Made by a program: the position numbers and the translations under genes. Positions 9,312-17,827 of a stretch of DNA of 47,913 bases are shown here, piece by piece (within the stretch, counting starts at the first letter, position 1; the number at the start of each line of letters is the position of its first letter). Origin of the DNA: Roseburia inulinivorans DSM 16841 (GTDB lineage Bacteria; Bacillota; Clostridia; Lachnospirales; Lachnospiraceae); contig NZ_ACFY01000089.1 of assembly GCF_000174195.1 (NCBI RefSeq), positions 1 to 47,913 on the forward strand. Reading direction: 5' to 3'. The notes below the pieces were generated by a model, which had not been told where the DNA came from, did no database searches, and saw nothing but the letters and a program-made list of their open reading frames with translations.

Positions 9312-11401
9312 TCTTTCTCTGTTCTCTCCTCTGGTTCTAATTCTTCAATCTCGTAATCATCTTCGCTTGCCGGCTCTTCCATTTTCGGATTACTGCTGTT
9401 CTCGTCTACATATTGTGGGAATGTAATAGATGCCTTAAACAGATCACCATCCACCTTAATGTCAAACACTCCACCCATTAAAACCGTAAGGCTCTTTGCG
9501 ATGGAAAGTCCCAGACCACTTCCCTCGGTCGTTCTCGACGAATCCCCGCGGATAAAACGTTCCGTCAGATCTCCGGCATTGCTGTTCTCCCTTGCAAGGG
9601 AATGTTCTGATACATTCTTAATGGAAAAGACAACCTTTTCTTCCACATATGCAATATCCACATACACCCTTGTTTTTTCCAGTGCATACTTTGCAACATT
9701 ATTATAAAGATTTTCGATCACGCGGTAAAGCTGTCTGCCATCTGCGCGGATGAGCACGGCTGTTTTTGGAAGTTTTGTTACAATCGTAAGCTCCTTCTGC
9801 TCAAACTTTTCATTAAACTCTCCACTCGTCTGATAGACAAGTTCTACAAGATCAATGACCTGCATGTCAAGTTTCACATTACCGGAACTGATCTTAGATG
9901 CCTCCACAAGATCCGCTGTAAGCTGCTTTAACCGCTGTGATTTTTCATCCAGAATCTTAATATATCCCTGCACACGCTCATTATCAATTTTTTCCAGCTT
10001 CATCAGGTTTACATAATTAATAATTGATGTCAGTGGTGTTTTGATATCATGAGATACATTTGTGATAAGATCTGCCTTCATGCGTTCATTTTTGGTGCTG
10101 TCATCCACTGCATGTAAAAGACCTTCTCCAATGTTATTGATCGCCTCCGCAAGACTTTTCTCCTCGCCGTGCAACTGTTCAATGTCAATTTTCCCGGAAA
10201 GCGCTCCATCCCTGATCTTTTCCACACCCAGCCGGATCTGATACTGCTCCACTGCCTTTCGCAGAATCATGTAACACTCTCCCGCTGAAAATAAGAGCAG
10301 CAGCACCAGTGCAGTCATGCTCCGATAGTAAAATGCACCGACCGCCAATATGAAGCAGACAGCCATGTGTCCTGCAAATAGCAGCAGCACACGCACCGTT
10401 GTTTTCTGTCTGGCAAATACTTTGCGGATGCCTCTTTCGAGCCAGCACGCAACGCTTGTCTCCCAGAGCATCTCCACTTTCATTCTGCGCACCATGCTCA
10501 GATAAAAGATCAGGAATAATCCGTCGATCACAAGACTCACGGTTCCCGATGCTACAATGATCCCGTAAACAGCCCATTCCTCACTGTTTACTTTGGCAAT
10601 GAGGATCACAAGCTCTGCCATCATAAAAATAAAAGCCGCCACCAGGATCTCCGTCTTGATCTTATCGATCGGATTCAGATGGATTTTCTCCTCACCTGTG
10701 CGGCGTCCGGTTGCCAAAGTCAGATAAACCAGTGAGATGATCCATCCCATCAGACTGACCAGACCACAGAAAATACAGACCTTGATCCATGGATGAAGCT
10801 GTTCGTACTCCCGGGATGCCTCATAAATATCATCTTCTGCAGACAGCTCCGTATCGATCCCGATGATCAGTGTCATATCATCTGCAGGCCAGAGCATCTG
10901 ATTTCCGCCGCCAAAGAAGTAGTCTGCCATGCCGTTAATGTCAGTGCCAAATTCTTTGTCCACAAGATCATAGATCAGGTAATTTCCCATGGTCTTCGCC
11001 TCCATCAGCACAGCTTCCACGTCAAACTCCTGTCCTTCCTTCGTGTCCGGCTGATTTGTGTACCACGCCTCACCAATCCTGTACCAATAGCAGAAATTAC
11101 TCTCACCACTCTTAAACTCATTGGTGTATTGCAGATAACGCCTGTTCTCCTCTGAAGTACGGCTTTCACCTTTGATCAGCAGACGCAGGTAATCGCTCAG
11201 GTCATCACATTTTTTTTCAATACATTTTGTGTAATACCCGGAATCCAGAAACTGTTCTGTTCCAACGTCTGACAACTCAAAAATATTTTTACTAAGCATG
11301 GATGCCAGCAAAAATACTGCTATCGTTAAAACCACTGTAAAAAACAGATGCAGGATCAGACCCGTCAGTTTTGTTCCGTAGGAATAAGGATGGCTCTCCA
11401 T
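9308..11401 (-). CDS. Sensor histidine kinase, multi-pass
   Basis: 697-residue membrane kinase paired with the response regulator just upstream. An N-terminal membrane helix (about 12-35) is followed by an extracellular domain of roughly 170 residues. Several further helices follow (about 205-230, 250-300, 340-385), then a cytoplasmic HisKA domain with the phospho-accepting His in NVSHDIKTPLTSI (about 450). The HATPase_c domain has N-box NLYNNVAKYA and G-box GSGLGLSIAKSL. The tail is acidic (EELEPEERTEKE). ATG follows AAGGAGCAATT. Signal and target genes cannot be assigned; the multi-helix sensor block suggests an envelope-related stimulus, which is inference. Confidence 0.92.
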   Translation of the reverse strand: MESHPYSYGTKLTGLILHLFFTVVLTIAVFLLASMLSKNIFELSDVGTEQFLDSGYYTKCIEKKCDDLSDYLRLLIKGESRTSEENRRYLQYTNEFKSGESNFCYWYRIGEAWYTNQPDTKEGQEFDVEAVLMEAKTMGNYLIYDLVDKEFGTDINGMADYFFGGGNQMLWPADDMTLIIGIDTELSAEDDIYEASREYEQLHPWIKVCIFCGLVSLMGWIISLVYLTLATGRRTGEEKIHLNPIDKIKTEILVAAFIFMMAELVILIAKVNSEEWAVYGIIVASGTVSLVIDGLFLIFYLSMVRRMKVEMLWETSVACWLERGIRKVFARQKTTVRVLLLFAGHMAVCFILAVGAFYYRSMTALVLLLLFSAGECYMILRKAVEQYQIRLGVEKIRDGALSGKIDIEQLHGEEKSLAEAINNIGEGLLHAVDDSTKNERMKADLITNVSHDIKTPLTSIINYVNLMKLEKIDNERVQGYIKILDEKSQRLKQLTADLVEASKISSGNVKLDMQVIDLVELVYQTSGEFNEKFEQKELTIVTKLPKTAVLIRADGRQLYRVIENLYNNVAKYALEKTRVYVDIAYVEEKVVFSIKNVSEHSLARENSNAGDLTERFIRGDSSRTTEGSGLGLSIAKSLTVLMGGVFDIKVDGDLFKASITFPQYVDENSSNPKMEEPASEDDYEIEELEPEERTEKE

Positions 11402-11417
11402 AATTGCTCCTTAACTC

Positions 11418-12110
11418 TTAATTCTTATCAATTTTGTAACCAACACCCCATACAACTTTCAGATAGCGGGGTTCTTTTGGATTAATCTCTATCTTCTCGC
11501 GGATATGGCGGATGTGTACTGCCACTGTATTATCCGCTCCGATCGCATCCTCATTCCAGATGCTCTCATAAATCTGGTTGATGGAAAATACTTTTCCCTG
11601 ATTCTTCACCAGCAGTAAAAGAATGTTATACTCGATCGGGGTAAGCTTCACCACTTCGCCATCCACCGTCACTTCCTTCAGATCGTCATTGATGCTTAAA
11701 CCTCCAACTGTATAAATACTGTCACCGGATTCTGCTGCATTTCCAAGCTGCGTATAGCGGCGGAGCTGGGATTTTACCCTTGCCACCAGTTCCAGCGGAT
11801 TGAACGGTTTCTCTACATAATCGTCCGCCCCGATATTCAGTCCTAAGATTTTGTCTGAATCCTCTGTTTTTGCTGACAAAATGATGATCGGAATACTGCT
11901 GTTCTCACGGATTTTCAGGGTTGCACGGATTCCGTCCAGCTTCGGCATCATGACATCCATGATCAGAAGATGTACTTCATTGTTCTTCAATATCTCAAGC
12001 GCTTCTTCACCATCATATGCCTTCAGCACATGAAAGCCTTCCTGCTGTAAATAGATCTCGATTGCTTCCACAATTTCTTTATCATCATCACACACTAAAA
12101 TTGTCTGCAT
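11418..12110 (-). CDS. OmpR/PhoB-family response regulator
   Basis: 230 residues: receiver domain (about 1-120) with acidic pocket DDD at 8-10, phospho-acceptor Asp in LIMDVMMPK (about 52) and the conserved Lys in VEKPF. It is followed by a winged-helix DNA-binding domain (about 135-228) with VHIRHIREKIEINPKEPRYLK-type recognition and wing sequences. Lies 16 bases upstream of its kinase and is the first gene of a three-gene unit (regulator, kinase, HAD). The ATG is preceded by GGAGGATAGGAC. A short palindrome GGACA-AATC-TGTCC at 12160-12173 lies in its leader and could be a self-binding site, though this is weakly supported. Confidence 0.95.
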   Translation of the reverse strand: MQTILVCDDDKEIVEAIEIYLQQEGFHVLKAYDGEEALEILKNNEVHLLIMDVMMPKLDGIRATLKIRENSSIPIIILSAKTEDSDKILGLNIGADDYVEKPFNPLELVARVKSQLRRYTQLGNAAESGDSIYTVGGLSINDDLKEVTVDGEVVKLTPIEYNILLLLVKNQGKVFSINQIYESIWNEDAIGADNTVAVHIRHIREKIEINPKEPRYLKVVWGVGYKIDKN

Positions 12111-12189
12111 GTCCTATCCTCCCAATATTTTTCTGTGAACAGCCTGTCTCCCGCTTTACGGACAAATCTGTCCATTGCTGCAAACATGA

Positions 12190-12237
12190 ATAAAATAAAA
12201 CTGTCCGGCGTTTATCAGCCTGAACAGTTTTATTTTA
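12190..12237 (-). terminator. Terminator after metG
   Basis: Long hairpin AAAATAAAACTGTTCAGGC...CGGACAGTTTTATTTTA separates metG from the downstream two-component operon. The A/T flanks allow function in either direction. Confidence 0.85.
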
Positions 12238-12297
12238 GCAGTTAAAAAAGTATTTTAATAGTAGAGAAATCTTAATTGTGTCTTAATTTCTGTTTTT

Positions 12298-14295
12298 CTA
12301 GCAGATCTCTGCTCCGCTTGGCATCTTTTTCTCCGGAACCATCAATGCAAGTTCCCCGTTCTCATCCTCTGCGCAGAGTAACATACCCTCTGAGACTACA
12401 CCTGCAAGTTTTGCCGGTTTTAAGTTCACTAATACCATGACTTTTTTGCCAACCATCTCTTCCGGTGTGTAATGCTTGCGGATACCGGAAACGATCTGTT
12501 TTACCTGACTTCCGATCTTCACCTGTGAGCAGAGTAATTTCTTTGATTTTGGAACTGCTTCGCAGGCAATGATCTCTCCTACCTGAAACTGCATCTTCAT
12601 AAAATCATCATACTCAATCTCTGCTTTCGGTTCAATGTCAATTGCGGATTCTTCCGCTTCTTCTGCTGTTTCCGTTTCTCCGGCAAGTTTCTTCTGTTCT
12701 GCCTCAAACTCAGCTTTCTGGGTTGCTTTGATCTCCTCCACTTTCGGCATAACCTCTTTTGCATCCAGACGTGCAAATAGGATTTCCGGTGTATCTGTCA
12801 CTCTGCTTCCACTCTCATAAAGTCCGAATTTGTCCAGATCGTCATAATCGCGCAATGTAGTATTCAGCTGGTTTACGATCTTCTCTGCTGTCTCCGGCAG
12901 GAAGCTGTGCAGTAATCCTGCTCCAATCGTGATGGACTCTGTCAGATTGTATAATACCTCTGCAAGACGGTCATGGTCTGCCTCATCTTTTGCAAGTACC
13001 CATGGAGTCGTCTCGTCAATGTATTTGTTGCAGCGGCGGAACAGGTCAAATACAGCGGTGATTGCATCTGCCACGCGGAGTTTGTCCATTTTCTCCTGCA
13101 CTTTGTCTCTGGTTCCGGTAACGACAGCCTTTAAATCCTCATCGACTTCTTCGGCTGCTCCAGTTTTTCTTACAACACCATCAAAATATTTGTTGCTCAT
13201 GGAGATCGTCCTGTTTACCAGATTTCCTAAAATATTGGCAAGATCAGAATTGAATCTCTCAATTACCAATTCCCATGTGATGACACCGTCATTTTCAAAT
13301 GGCATCTCATGAAGGACGAAGTAACGGGTTGCGTCTACGCCGAACAGTCTTACCATATCGTCTGCATAGATCACGTTTCCTTTGGATTTGCTCATCTTAT
13401 CGCCGCCCTGTAAAAGCCATGGATGACCAAACACCTGTTTTGGCAATGGCAGATCCAATGCCATTAAGAAGATTGGCCAGTAAATCGTATGGAAACGGAC
13501 GATATCCTTTCCAATTAAGTGTAAATCTGCAGGCCAGTTTTTCTGAAACAACTCAGAAGAACCATCCGGGTCATAACCAATTTTTGTAATGTAGTTGGTC
13601 AGTGCGTCAAGCCATACATAAACAACATGCTTCGGATCAAAATCTACCGGGATTCCCCAGCTGAAGGATGTTCTGGATACACATAAATCCTGCAAGCCCG
13701 GAAGTAAGAAGTTGTTCATCATCTCGTTCTTACGGGATACCGGCTGGATAAACTCAGGATGTGTGTTAATGTAATCGATCAGACGGTCTGCGTATTTGCT
13801 CATTTTGAAGAAATAAGCTTCCTCTTTTGCCGGTTTTACTTCACGTCCGCAGTCCGGGCATTTGCCATCTACAAGCTGGGACTCTGTCCAGAAGGATTCA
13901 CATGGTGTACAGTAAAGTCCCTCGTAAGCTCCCTTATAGATATCTCCCTGATCGTATAATTTTTTAAAGATTTTCTTTACGCATTTTTCATGGTCTGCAT
14001 CTGTAGTGCGGACAAAGTTATCATAGGATGTGTTCATCAGATCCCAGATTGCTTTTACCTCTCCTGCAACTCCATCTACGAATTCCTTTGGTGTAATACC
14101 TGCTGCCTCTGCTTTTTCCTGAATCTTCTGTCCGTGCTCGTCAGTTCCTGTCTGGAAATATACATCATAACCTTCTGCTCTTTTATATCTGGCGATCGCA
14201 TCTGCAAGTACAATCTCGTAAGTATTTCCGATATGCGGTTTGCCCGATGTATAGGCAATCGCTGTTGTCATATAATACTTTCCCTTATTGCTCAT
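12298..14295 (-). CDS. metG: Methionyl-tRNA synthetase
   Basis: Class I synthetase charging tRNA-Met. The signature YTSGKPHIGN (residues 15-24) is the HIGH motif, and GGDKMSKSKGNV is the KMSKS loop. A zinc knuckle CTPC...CPDC lies in the connective peptide (about 127-147). The C-terminal part after an acidic Ala/Glu linker is a tRNA-binding EMAP/Arc1p-like domain (FQVGEIIACEAVPKSKKLLC to MVPEKKMPSGAEIC), present in the longer bacterial MetG forms; 665 residues fits that class. The start follows AAAGAGGTAGAGAG. Expression is predicted to depend on uncharged tRNA through the T-box in the leader. Confidence 0.97.
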   Translation of the reverse strand: MSNKGKYYMTTAIAYTSGKPHIGNTYEIVLADAIARYKRAEGYDVYFQTGTDEHGQKIQEKAEAAGITPKEFVDGVAGEVKAIWDLMNTSYDNFVRTTDADHEKCVKKIFKKLYDQGDIYKGAYEGLYCTPCESFWTESQLVDGKCPDCGREVKPAKEEAYFFKMSKYADRLIDYINTHPEFIQPVSRKNEMMNNFLLPGLQDLCVSRTSFSWGIPVDFDPKHVVYVWLDALTNYITKIGYDPDGSSELFQKNWPADLHLIGKDIVRFHTIYWPIFLMALDLPLPKQVFGHPWLLQGGDKMSKSKGNVIYADDMVRLFGVDATRYFVLHEMPFENDGVITWELVIERFNSDLANILGNLVNRTISMSNKYFDGVVRKTGAAEEVDEDLKAVVTGTRDKVQEKMDKLRVADAITAVFDLFRRCNKYIDETTPWVLAKDEADHDRLAEVLYNLTESITIGAGLLHSFLPETAEKIVNQLNTTLRDYDDLDKFGLYESGSRVTDTPEILFARLDAKEVMPKVEEIKATQKAEFEAEQKKLAGETETAEEAEESAIDIEPKAEIEYDDFMKMQFQVGEIIACEAVPKSKKLLCSQVKIGSQVKQIVSGIRKHYTPEEMVGKKVMVLVNLKPAKLAGVVSEGMLLCAEDENGELALMVPEKKMPSGAEIC

Positions 14296-14315
14296 TCTCT
14301 CTACCTCTTTCCTTA

Positions 14316-14750
14316 AAATAAAAATCCCATCCTCTAATCTCTTAGAAGACGGGTTGTTTCCGTGTTACCACTTCAGTTCATCTGTACCTCACAGCACAGA
14401 CCTCAATATGTCTTTGACCGTACTCTGTCCGCCGGCACACTCTCTGCCAGTCCATTTTCTGTCTCTGTCAAAAACATCTCCGCTATAACAGGCGGTCCCG
14501 TCAGAACTTATCGCATGCCACTTTTCTGCATCCGTTCAGCCCTGCCACTCCAAAGCCATGTTCCATGAAGCTTTCCTCATTCCCTTGCACCATGATATCC
14601 TGCGGATCTGATATTACTGAGTTAAAATCAGATGCCCTGCTATATCCCGGGAACCTCTCTGCTAAGACCATCTGTACAAATGATCTGTTGAGTTCCATTT
14701 CATGTACTCTCTTTTTCATTGTGTTTTATATTAAAATAATTGTATGCATT
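14316..14750 (-). promoter_or_regulatory. T-box leader of metG
   Basis: The ~450-base leader upstream of metG has T-box architecture on the minus strand. The T-box core GAACTGAAGTGGTAACACGG lies at 14360-14379, containing the TGG bulge that pairs with the NCCA end of uncharged tRNA. It sits directly before a terminator hairpin (14326-14353, CCCGTCTTCTAA...TTAGAGGATGGG) followed by ATTTTTATTTT. The 5' part holds a long structured stem I region with a GAGAGTA element and several candidate ATG specifier triplets. The motif differs slightly from the usual GGTGGTACCGCG. Known mechanism: uncharged tRNA-Met stabilises the antiterminator. The specifier assignment needs a covariance model. Confidence 0.8.
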
Positions 14751-14790
14751 ATCGCGTCCTGTTACATCAGACGCTGAACGCCTATCACAT

Positions 14791-14857
14791 AAAATAGCAC
14801 GGAAATACTGAAAAGTCAATGAATACATTGGTTTTTCGGTGTTTCCGTGCTATTGCA
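14791..14857 (-). terminator. Long hairpin after the zinc-ribbon gene, with embedded promoter candidate
   Basis: Hairpin AATAGCACGGAAA...TTTCCGTGCTATT with a long inner arm and a following TTTTAT acts as probable terminator of the zinc-ribbon gene. Its 3' half also holds TTGACT (14814-14819), a 17-base spacer and TATTTT (14791-14796), a plausible promoter for the T-box/metG transcript. The terminator reading is the firmer one. Confidence 0.55.
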
Positions 14858-14913
14858 TTTAATTTTACATTTTCTGCGCATCGCTTATCTGTAAACGAAT
14901 GATATGAATTTCT

Positions 14914-15318
14914 TTATTCATCAAATTTCTCATCATCAACAACTTCGCCTGTAAAATGCTCCGGCTCTGCCATTTTTGTTCCACAACTGCTGCAGAAAGA
15001 TGCTCCCTGTGGCATTCTTGCTCCACAGTTTGGACATTCTGCTGCACCCTGAAGATTTAAGATCTCCGTTTTCATGCGCTCGATCTCTGCCAATGCCTCT
15101 TTGATCACTTTGAACTGTTCATTTTCGGCATTTTCCTCATCATCTCTGTGTGCATCAAAATAAGTACGTCCCAGTTCTGCATACTGTTTTTCTACATAAT
15201 CCTCTTTGGACTTTACGTCTAATTTTAACTTGGCAACACCGGATACTTCCTTCGCCTTCTGGGATACATCTTTTCCTGCTGATACCAATGACTCTTTCAT
15301 CTCATCAAAAAATGACAT
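14914..15318 (-). CDS. Zinc-ribbon protein with helical N-terminus
   Basis: 134 residues from the ATG at 15318, which follows GGAGGTAGTCATT; the frame extends upstream to 15393 but without a ribosome-binding site. N-terminal ~90 residues are charged and helical (MSFFDEMKESLVSAGKDVSQ...), of the kind found in small stress or structural proteins. The C-terminal part carries a double-cysteine zinc ribbon, CPNCGARMPQGASFCSSCG (about residues 98-116), followed by an acidic tail. Proteins of this build are common in Clostridia and their role is unknown. Monocistronic by context, with its own terminator-like hairpin downstream. Confidence 0.85.
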   Translation of the reverse strand: MSFFDEMKESLVSAGKDVSQKAKEVSGVAKLKLDVKSKEDYVEKQYAELGRTYFDAHRDDEENAENEQFKVIKEALAEIERMKTEILNLQGAAECPNCGARMPQGASFCSSCGTKMAEPEHFTGEVVDDEKFDE

Positions 15319-15453
15319 AATGACTACCTCCATCCGTATATAATATCTTTCCATTTCGTGCTTTGTATTATACGCTTTTTCCACGGTGTACACAATACGG
15401 GGACGACATAATGCCTGAATTGTATTCGCCTGTTTTCACTCATGAATTATCGA

Positions 15454-16470
15454 TCACATATCTCTCGAAAAGCGGCAGTGTAAAAAATACATACCCTCTG
15501 GTCTCGCCGGAAACGATTCCTTTTTTATCAGTCTTTTCCGGTAGGGATTAAACTCGTTTGTCTCCATGCCAAGATGTTCCCGGATCTCTTTGATTTTTCC
15601 GCTTTCCGTCTCGGCAATTCCCCTTGCCACAATGCGATCCTTCTGCGATAACTCTGACCATATTTTATCGTATACAAACTCACTCAAATACTGTTCATAC
15701 TCATCTATTACTACCTCATAATGACCACTGTGATTCCATGTCAGATAACCGAGTACCTGAAATGCAAATGGATACCCTTTTGTGAGTTCCGCCATCTTTT
15801 CTGCCGTATCACGGTCTGTGCCAAAAATATTCTTATATTTATTGATGATCGCCAGCTGATTCAATGGCTTTAACTGGATCTTAGGTGCCCGGTATAAAAA
15901 GGTAAGGTTTTTCTCATTTTGCAATTCATCGATATTCTCATATAACCCTGTTGCCAACAAAAATACTGGCAGATCCTGCCGCACAAAGATCTGGAAGGAT
16001 CCCGCAAAAACTTTCATAAAATCGTTGTTTGTGACCTCGTCAATGGTAACAAGCAGTCTCTTCCCACTCTTTTTCATTTTCTCTAAGATTGTAATAATCG
16101 CAGTCTCCGCATCTGTGATCGCCGGTACTCCTTCGATTGCTACCCCAAAACCAAAAAAAGAAAGATCAATCTTTGCCGATTTTATAATTGCTGCACAGAC
16201 TTTATTGCTATTTAATTTTGCCAGCATTGCCTGTAACAAATCCGTAGAAGGATTGAGTTCTATTACTACCCAGTTTTCTTTCTCCCGTAATCTTCTGGCG
16301 ATCTCGGTCATCATCACGGTTTTCCCTGAACCACGTACCCCTGTGATAATAAACATCTGCTGATTGACAGACTCTGCTGTAAATGCATCCACGATCTCAT
16401 TTGTCTGCACCGGCCGTTCCACCGGTTCGAGCGGACTTTTTCCGAATGTAAGCGTAAATGGATTCTGCAT
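15454..16470 (-). CDS. Stand-alone AAA-type ATPase, C-terminus in a -1 frame
   Basis: 338 residues in the primary frame. N-terminal P-loop ATPase of the archaeal-ATPase/ATPase_2 kind: Walker A GVRGSGKT (about 44-51), Walker B LLVTIDEVTNN (about 141-151), then a helical and winged-helix-like region. Near the end the primary frame reads LIKKESFPARPEG and stops at 15454. Shifting by -1 at the run of A (15511-15520) gives instead LIKKGIVSGETRGYVFFTLP and on to a stop at 15440-15442. That is the usual ending of this family. The slip point is in-frame A AAA AAG. So either a one-base deletion, a sequencing error or programmed frameshifting. Ten-base repeats sit directly upstream. Function in this family is unknown. 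Confidence 0.8.
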   Translation of the reverse strand: MQNPFTLTFGKSPLEPVERPVQTNEIVDAFTAESVNQQMFIITGVRGSGKTVMMTEIARRLREKENWVVIELNPSTDLLQAMLAKLNSNKVCAAIIKSAKIDLSFFGFGVAIEGVPAITDAETAIITILEKMKKSGKRLLVTIDEVTNNDFMKVFAGSFQIFVRQDLPVFLLATGLYENIDELQNEKNLTFLYRAPKIQLKPLNQLAIINKYKNIFGTDRDTAEKMAELTKGYPFAFQVLGYLTWNHSGHYEVVIDEYEQYLSEFVYDKIWSELSQKDRIVARGIAETESGKIKEIREHLGMETNEFNPYRKRLIKKESFPARPEGMYFLHCRFSRDM

Positions 16471-16483
16471 ATATGCCCCTTTA

Positions 16484-16581
16484 GTTTTACTGTTCTTTAC
16501 TCTTGTTTACTGTCCTTGTATTGTTTTACTGTTCTTTACTGTCTTTTACTGTTTTGCAATAATTTTACTGTTCTTTACTGT
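16484..16581 (-). repeat. Tandem 10-bp repeat array ahead of the ATPase gene
   Basis: On the minus strand there are eight copies of ACAGTAAARA-like units (one reads AGAGTAAAGA) at 10-base steps, in blocks of two, three and three separated by 9-base spacers. Copies start at 16484, 16494, 16504, 16523, 16533, 16543, 16562 and 16572 (plus coordinates). The array ends 13 bases before the ATG and covers most of the 135-base gap to the upstream antiporter gene. The period equals about one helical turn, as expected for cooperative binding of one protein face. Confidence 0.9.
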
Positions 16582-16605
16582 TTGTGTCAAGACGTTTTAT
16601 TTCTT

Positions 16606-17574
16606 TTACCGCATGCAGATATACACCATATAAACCGCATACATAAGAAGCATGATAATACCTTCTGTGCGGTTGATTTTTCTGGATGTCCATGCAAATC
16701 CCCATACAACCACACTCATGATGATCAGGATGATAATATCAATGATATTCTCCATGAGGAATGCGATCGGGCTGATCGCAGCTGCAACACCAAGGATCAG
16801 TAAAATATTAAAAATGTTGGAACCGATCACGTTACCGAGTGCCATATCCACTTCGTCTTTTCTTGCAGCTACAATAGAAGTCACTAACTCCGGAAGGCTG
16901 GTTCCAAGTGCCACGATTGTAAGACCGATCAGTGTCTGGCTTAAGCCGAATCCTGCTGCGATCGCAGATGCGCCATCGACTACAAAGTCACCGCCGAACT
17001 TTATTGCGATCATTCCACCAATAATAAAAACCATGCATTTCCACATCGGAAGGATTTTGATCTCTTCCTCGGCAAGTGCCTCCTCTTCTGCTTCCAGTTT
17101 ATCACCGGATGTCCTTGCTTTTTTCGCAGACTGTATCATCCAGAACAGGTATACGGCAAAAATCACAAGCAGGATCACACCATCTACGCGGCCTAACGAC
17201 ATTCCAAGATATCCCATAACTACAAGCAGACCGGCACAGAGAATCGAAAACGGAAACTCTTTCATCAATGTATTCTTTTCAATGGCAAGTGGTGCAAACA
17301 GTGCACAGGCACCGCAGACTACCATCAGATTAAAAATATTGGATCCTGCCACATTGCTGACTGCGAGTGTATTGTTCCCTGCCATGGCTGCGGTAACACT
17401 GACCGCAAGCTCCGGTAAGCTTGTTCCCATTGCCACGATCGTCATACCGATGATCAAAGATGGGACTTTAAACTTTTTCGCCACGGAGGAACTGCCCTCT
17501 ACGAAATAATCTGCTCCTTTGATAAGCAATACAAATCCGATCACTAAAATAACTGCTGACTTTAAAATCTCCAT
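16606..17574 (-). CDS. Calcium/sodium antiporter (CaCA family, YrbG-like)
   Basis: 322-residue membrane protein with the internal duplication of the CaCA family. The two alpha-repeat signatures are GMTIVAMGTSLPELAVSV (about 43-60) and GLTIVALGTSLPELVTSI (about 213-230), each followed by a GSNIFN motif (AVSNVAGSNIFN and ALGNVIGSNIFN). About ten membrane helices, with an acidic cytoplasmic loop (LEAEEEALAEEE) in the middle. It should exchange Ca2+ for Na+ or H+ across the membrane. ATG follows AAAGAGGAGAGAAAC. Confidence 0.93.
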   Translation of the reverse strand: MEILKSAVILVIGFVLLIKGADYFVEGSSSVAKKFKVPSLIIGMTIVAMGTSLPELAVSVTAAMAGNNTLAVSNVAGSNIFNLMVVCGACALFAPLAIEKNTLMKEFPFSILCAGLLVVMGYLGMSLGRVDGVILLVIFAVYLFWMIQSAKKARTSGDKLEAEEEALAEEEIKILPMWKCMVFIIGGMIAIKFGGDFVVDGASAIAAGFGLSQTLIGLTIVALGTSLPELVTSIVAARKDEVDMALGNVIGSNIFNILLILGVAAAISPIAFLMENIIDIIILIIMSVVVWGFAWTSRKINRTEGIIMLLMYAVYMVYICMR

Positions 17575-17610
17575 GTTTCTCTCCTCTTTTCTTTATAATT
17601 GTTTAGGCAT

Positions 17611-17820
17611 TTGCGAAACTCCTCATAATCTTCTTTAAATTGTTCAAAATTAACAAAATTTTCGAAAACACGCTCTCGCTACGTGTCGCTGGTAACGGTA
17701 CTAAGAAGCCAGTCACGATTGGCATCGCACCTGCCTTCTAAGTACCGACCGCTCCCCAGTGTTTTCTCAAGCTTTTGTTAATTTTTCACAATTCAATTTA
17801 CGTTCTCATGAGTTTCGCAA
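17611..17820. repeat. Long nested inverted repeat (possible MITE or structured element)
   Basis: The gap between mntP and the antiporter gene is almost filled by a symmetric element. The outer arms, 17611-17671 and 17759-17820, both start TTGCGAAACTC when read inward and share most positions (for example AAATTAACAAAA and GAAAACAC). An inner hairpin is formed by CGGTACTAAGAAGCCAG and its near complement CTGCCTTCTAAGTACCG. No reading frame is present. It ends seven bases from the mntP stop codon and could also serve as a transcription barrier. Confidence 0.75.
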
Positions 17821-17827
17821 TTGTCTA

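Noticed and set aside
14501..14719. Minus-strand 72-residue open frame upstream of metG
   Set aside because: It falls inside the T-box leader, which explains the conservation-like GC content; no ribosome-binding site pattern supports translation.
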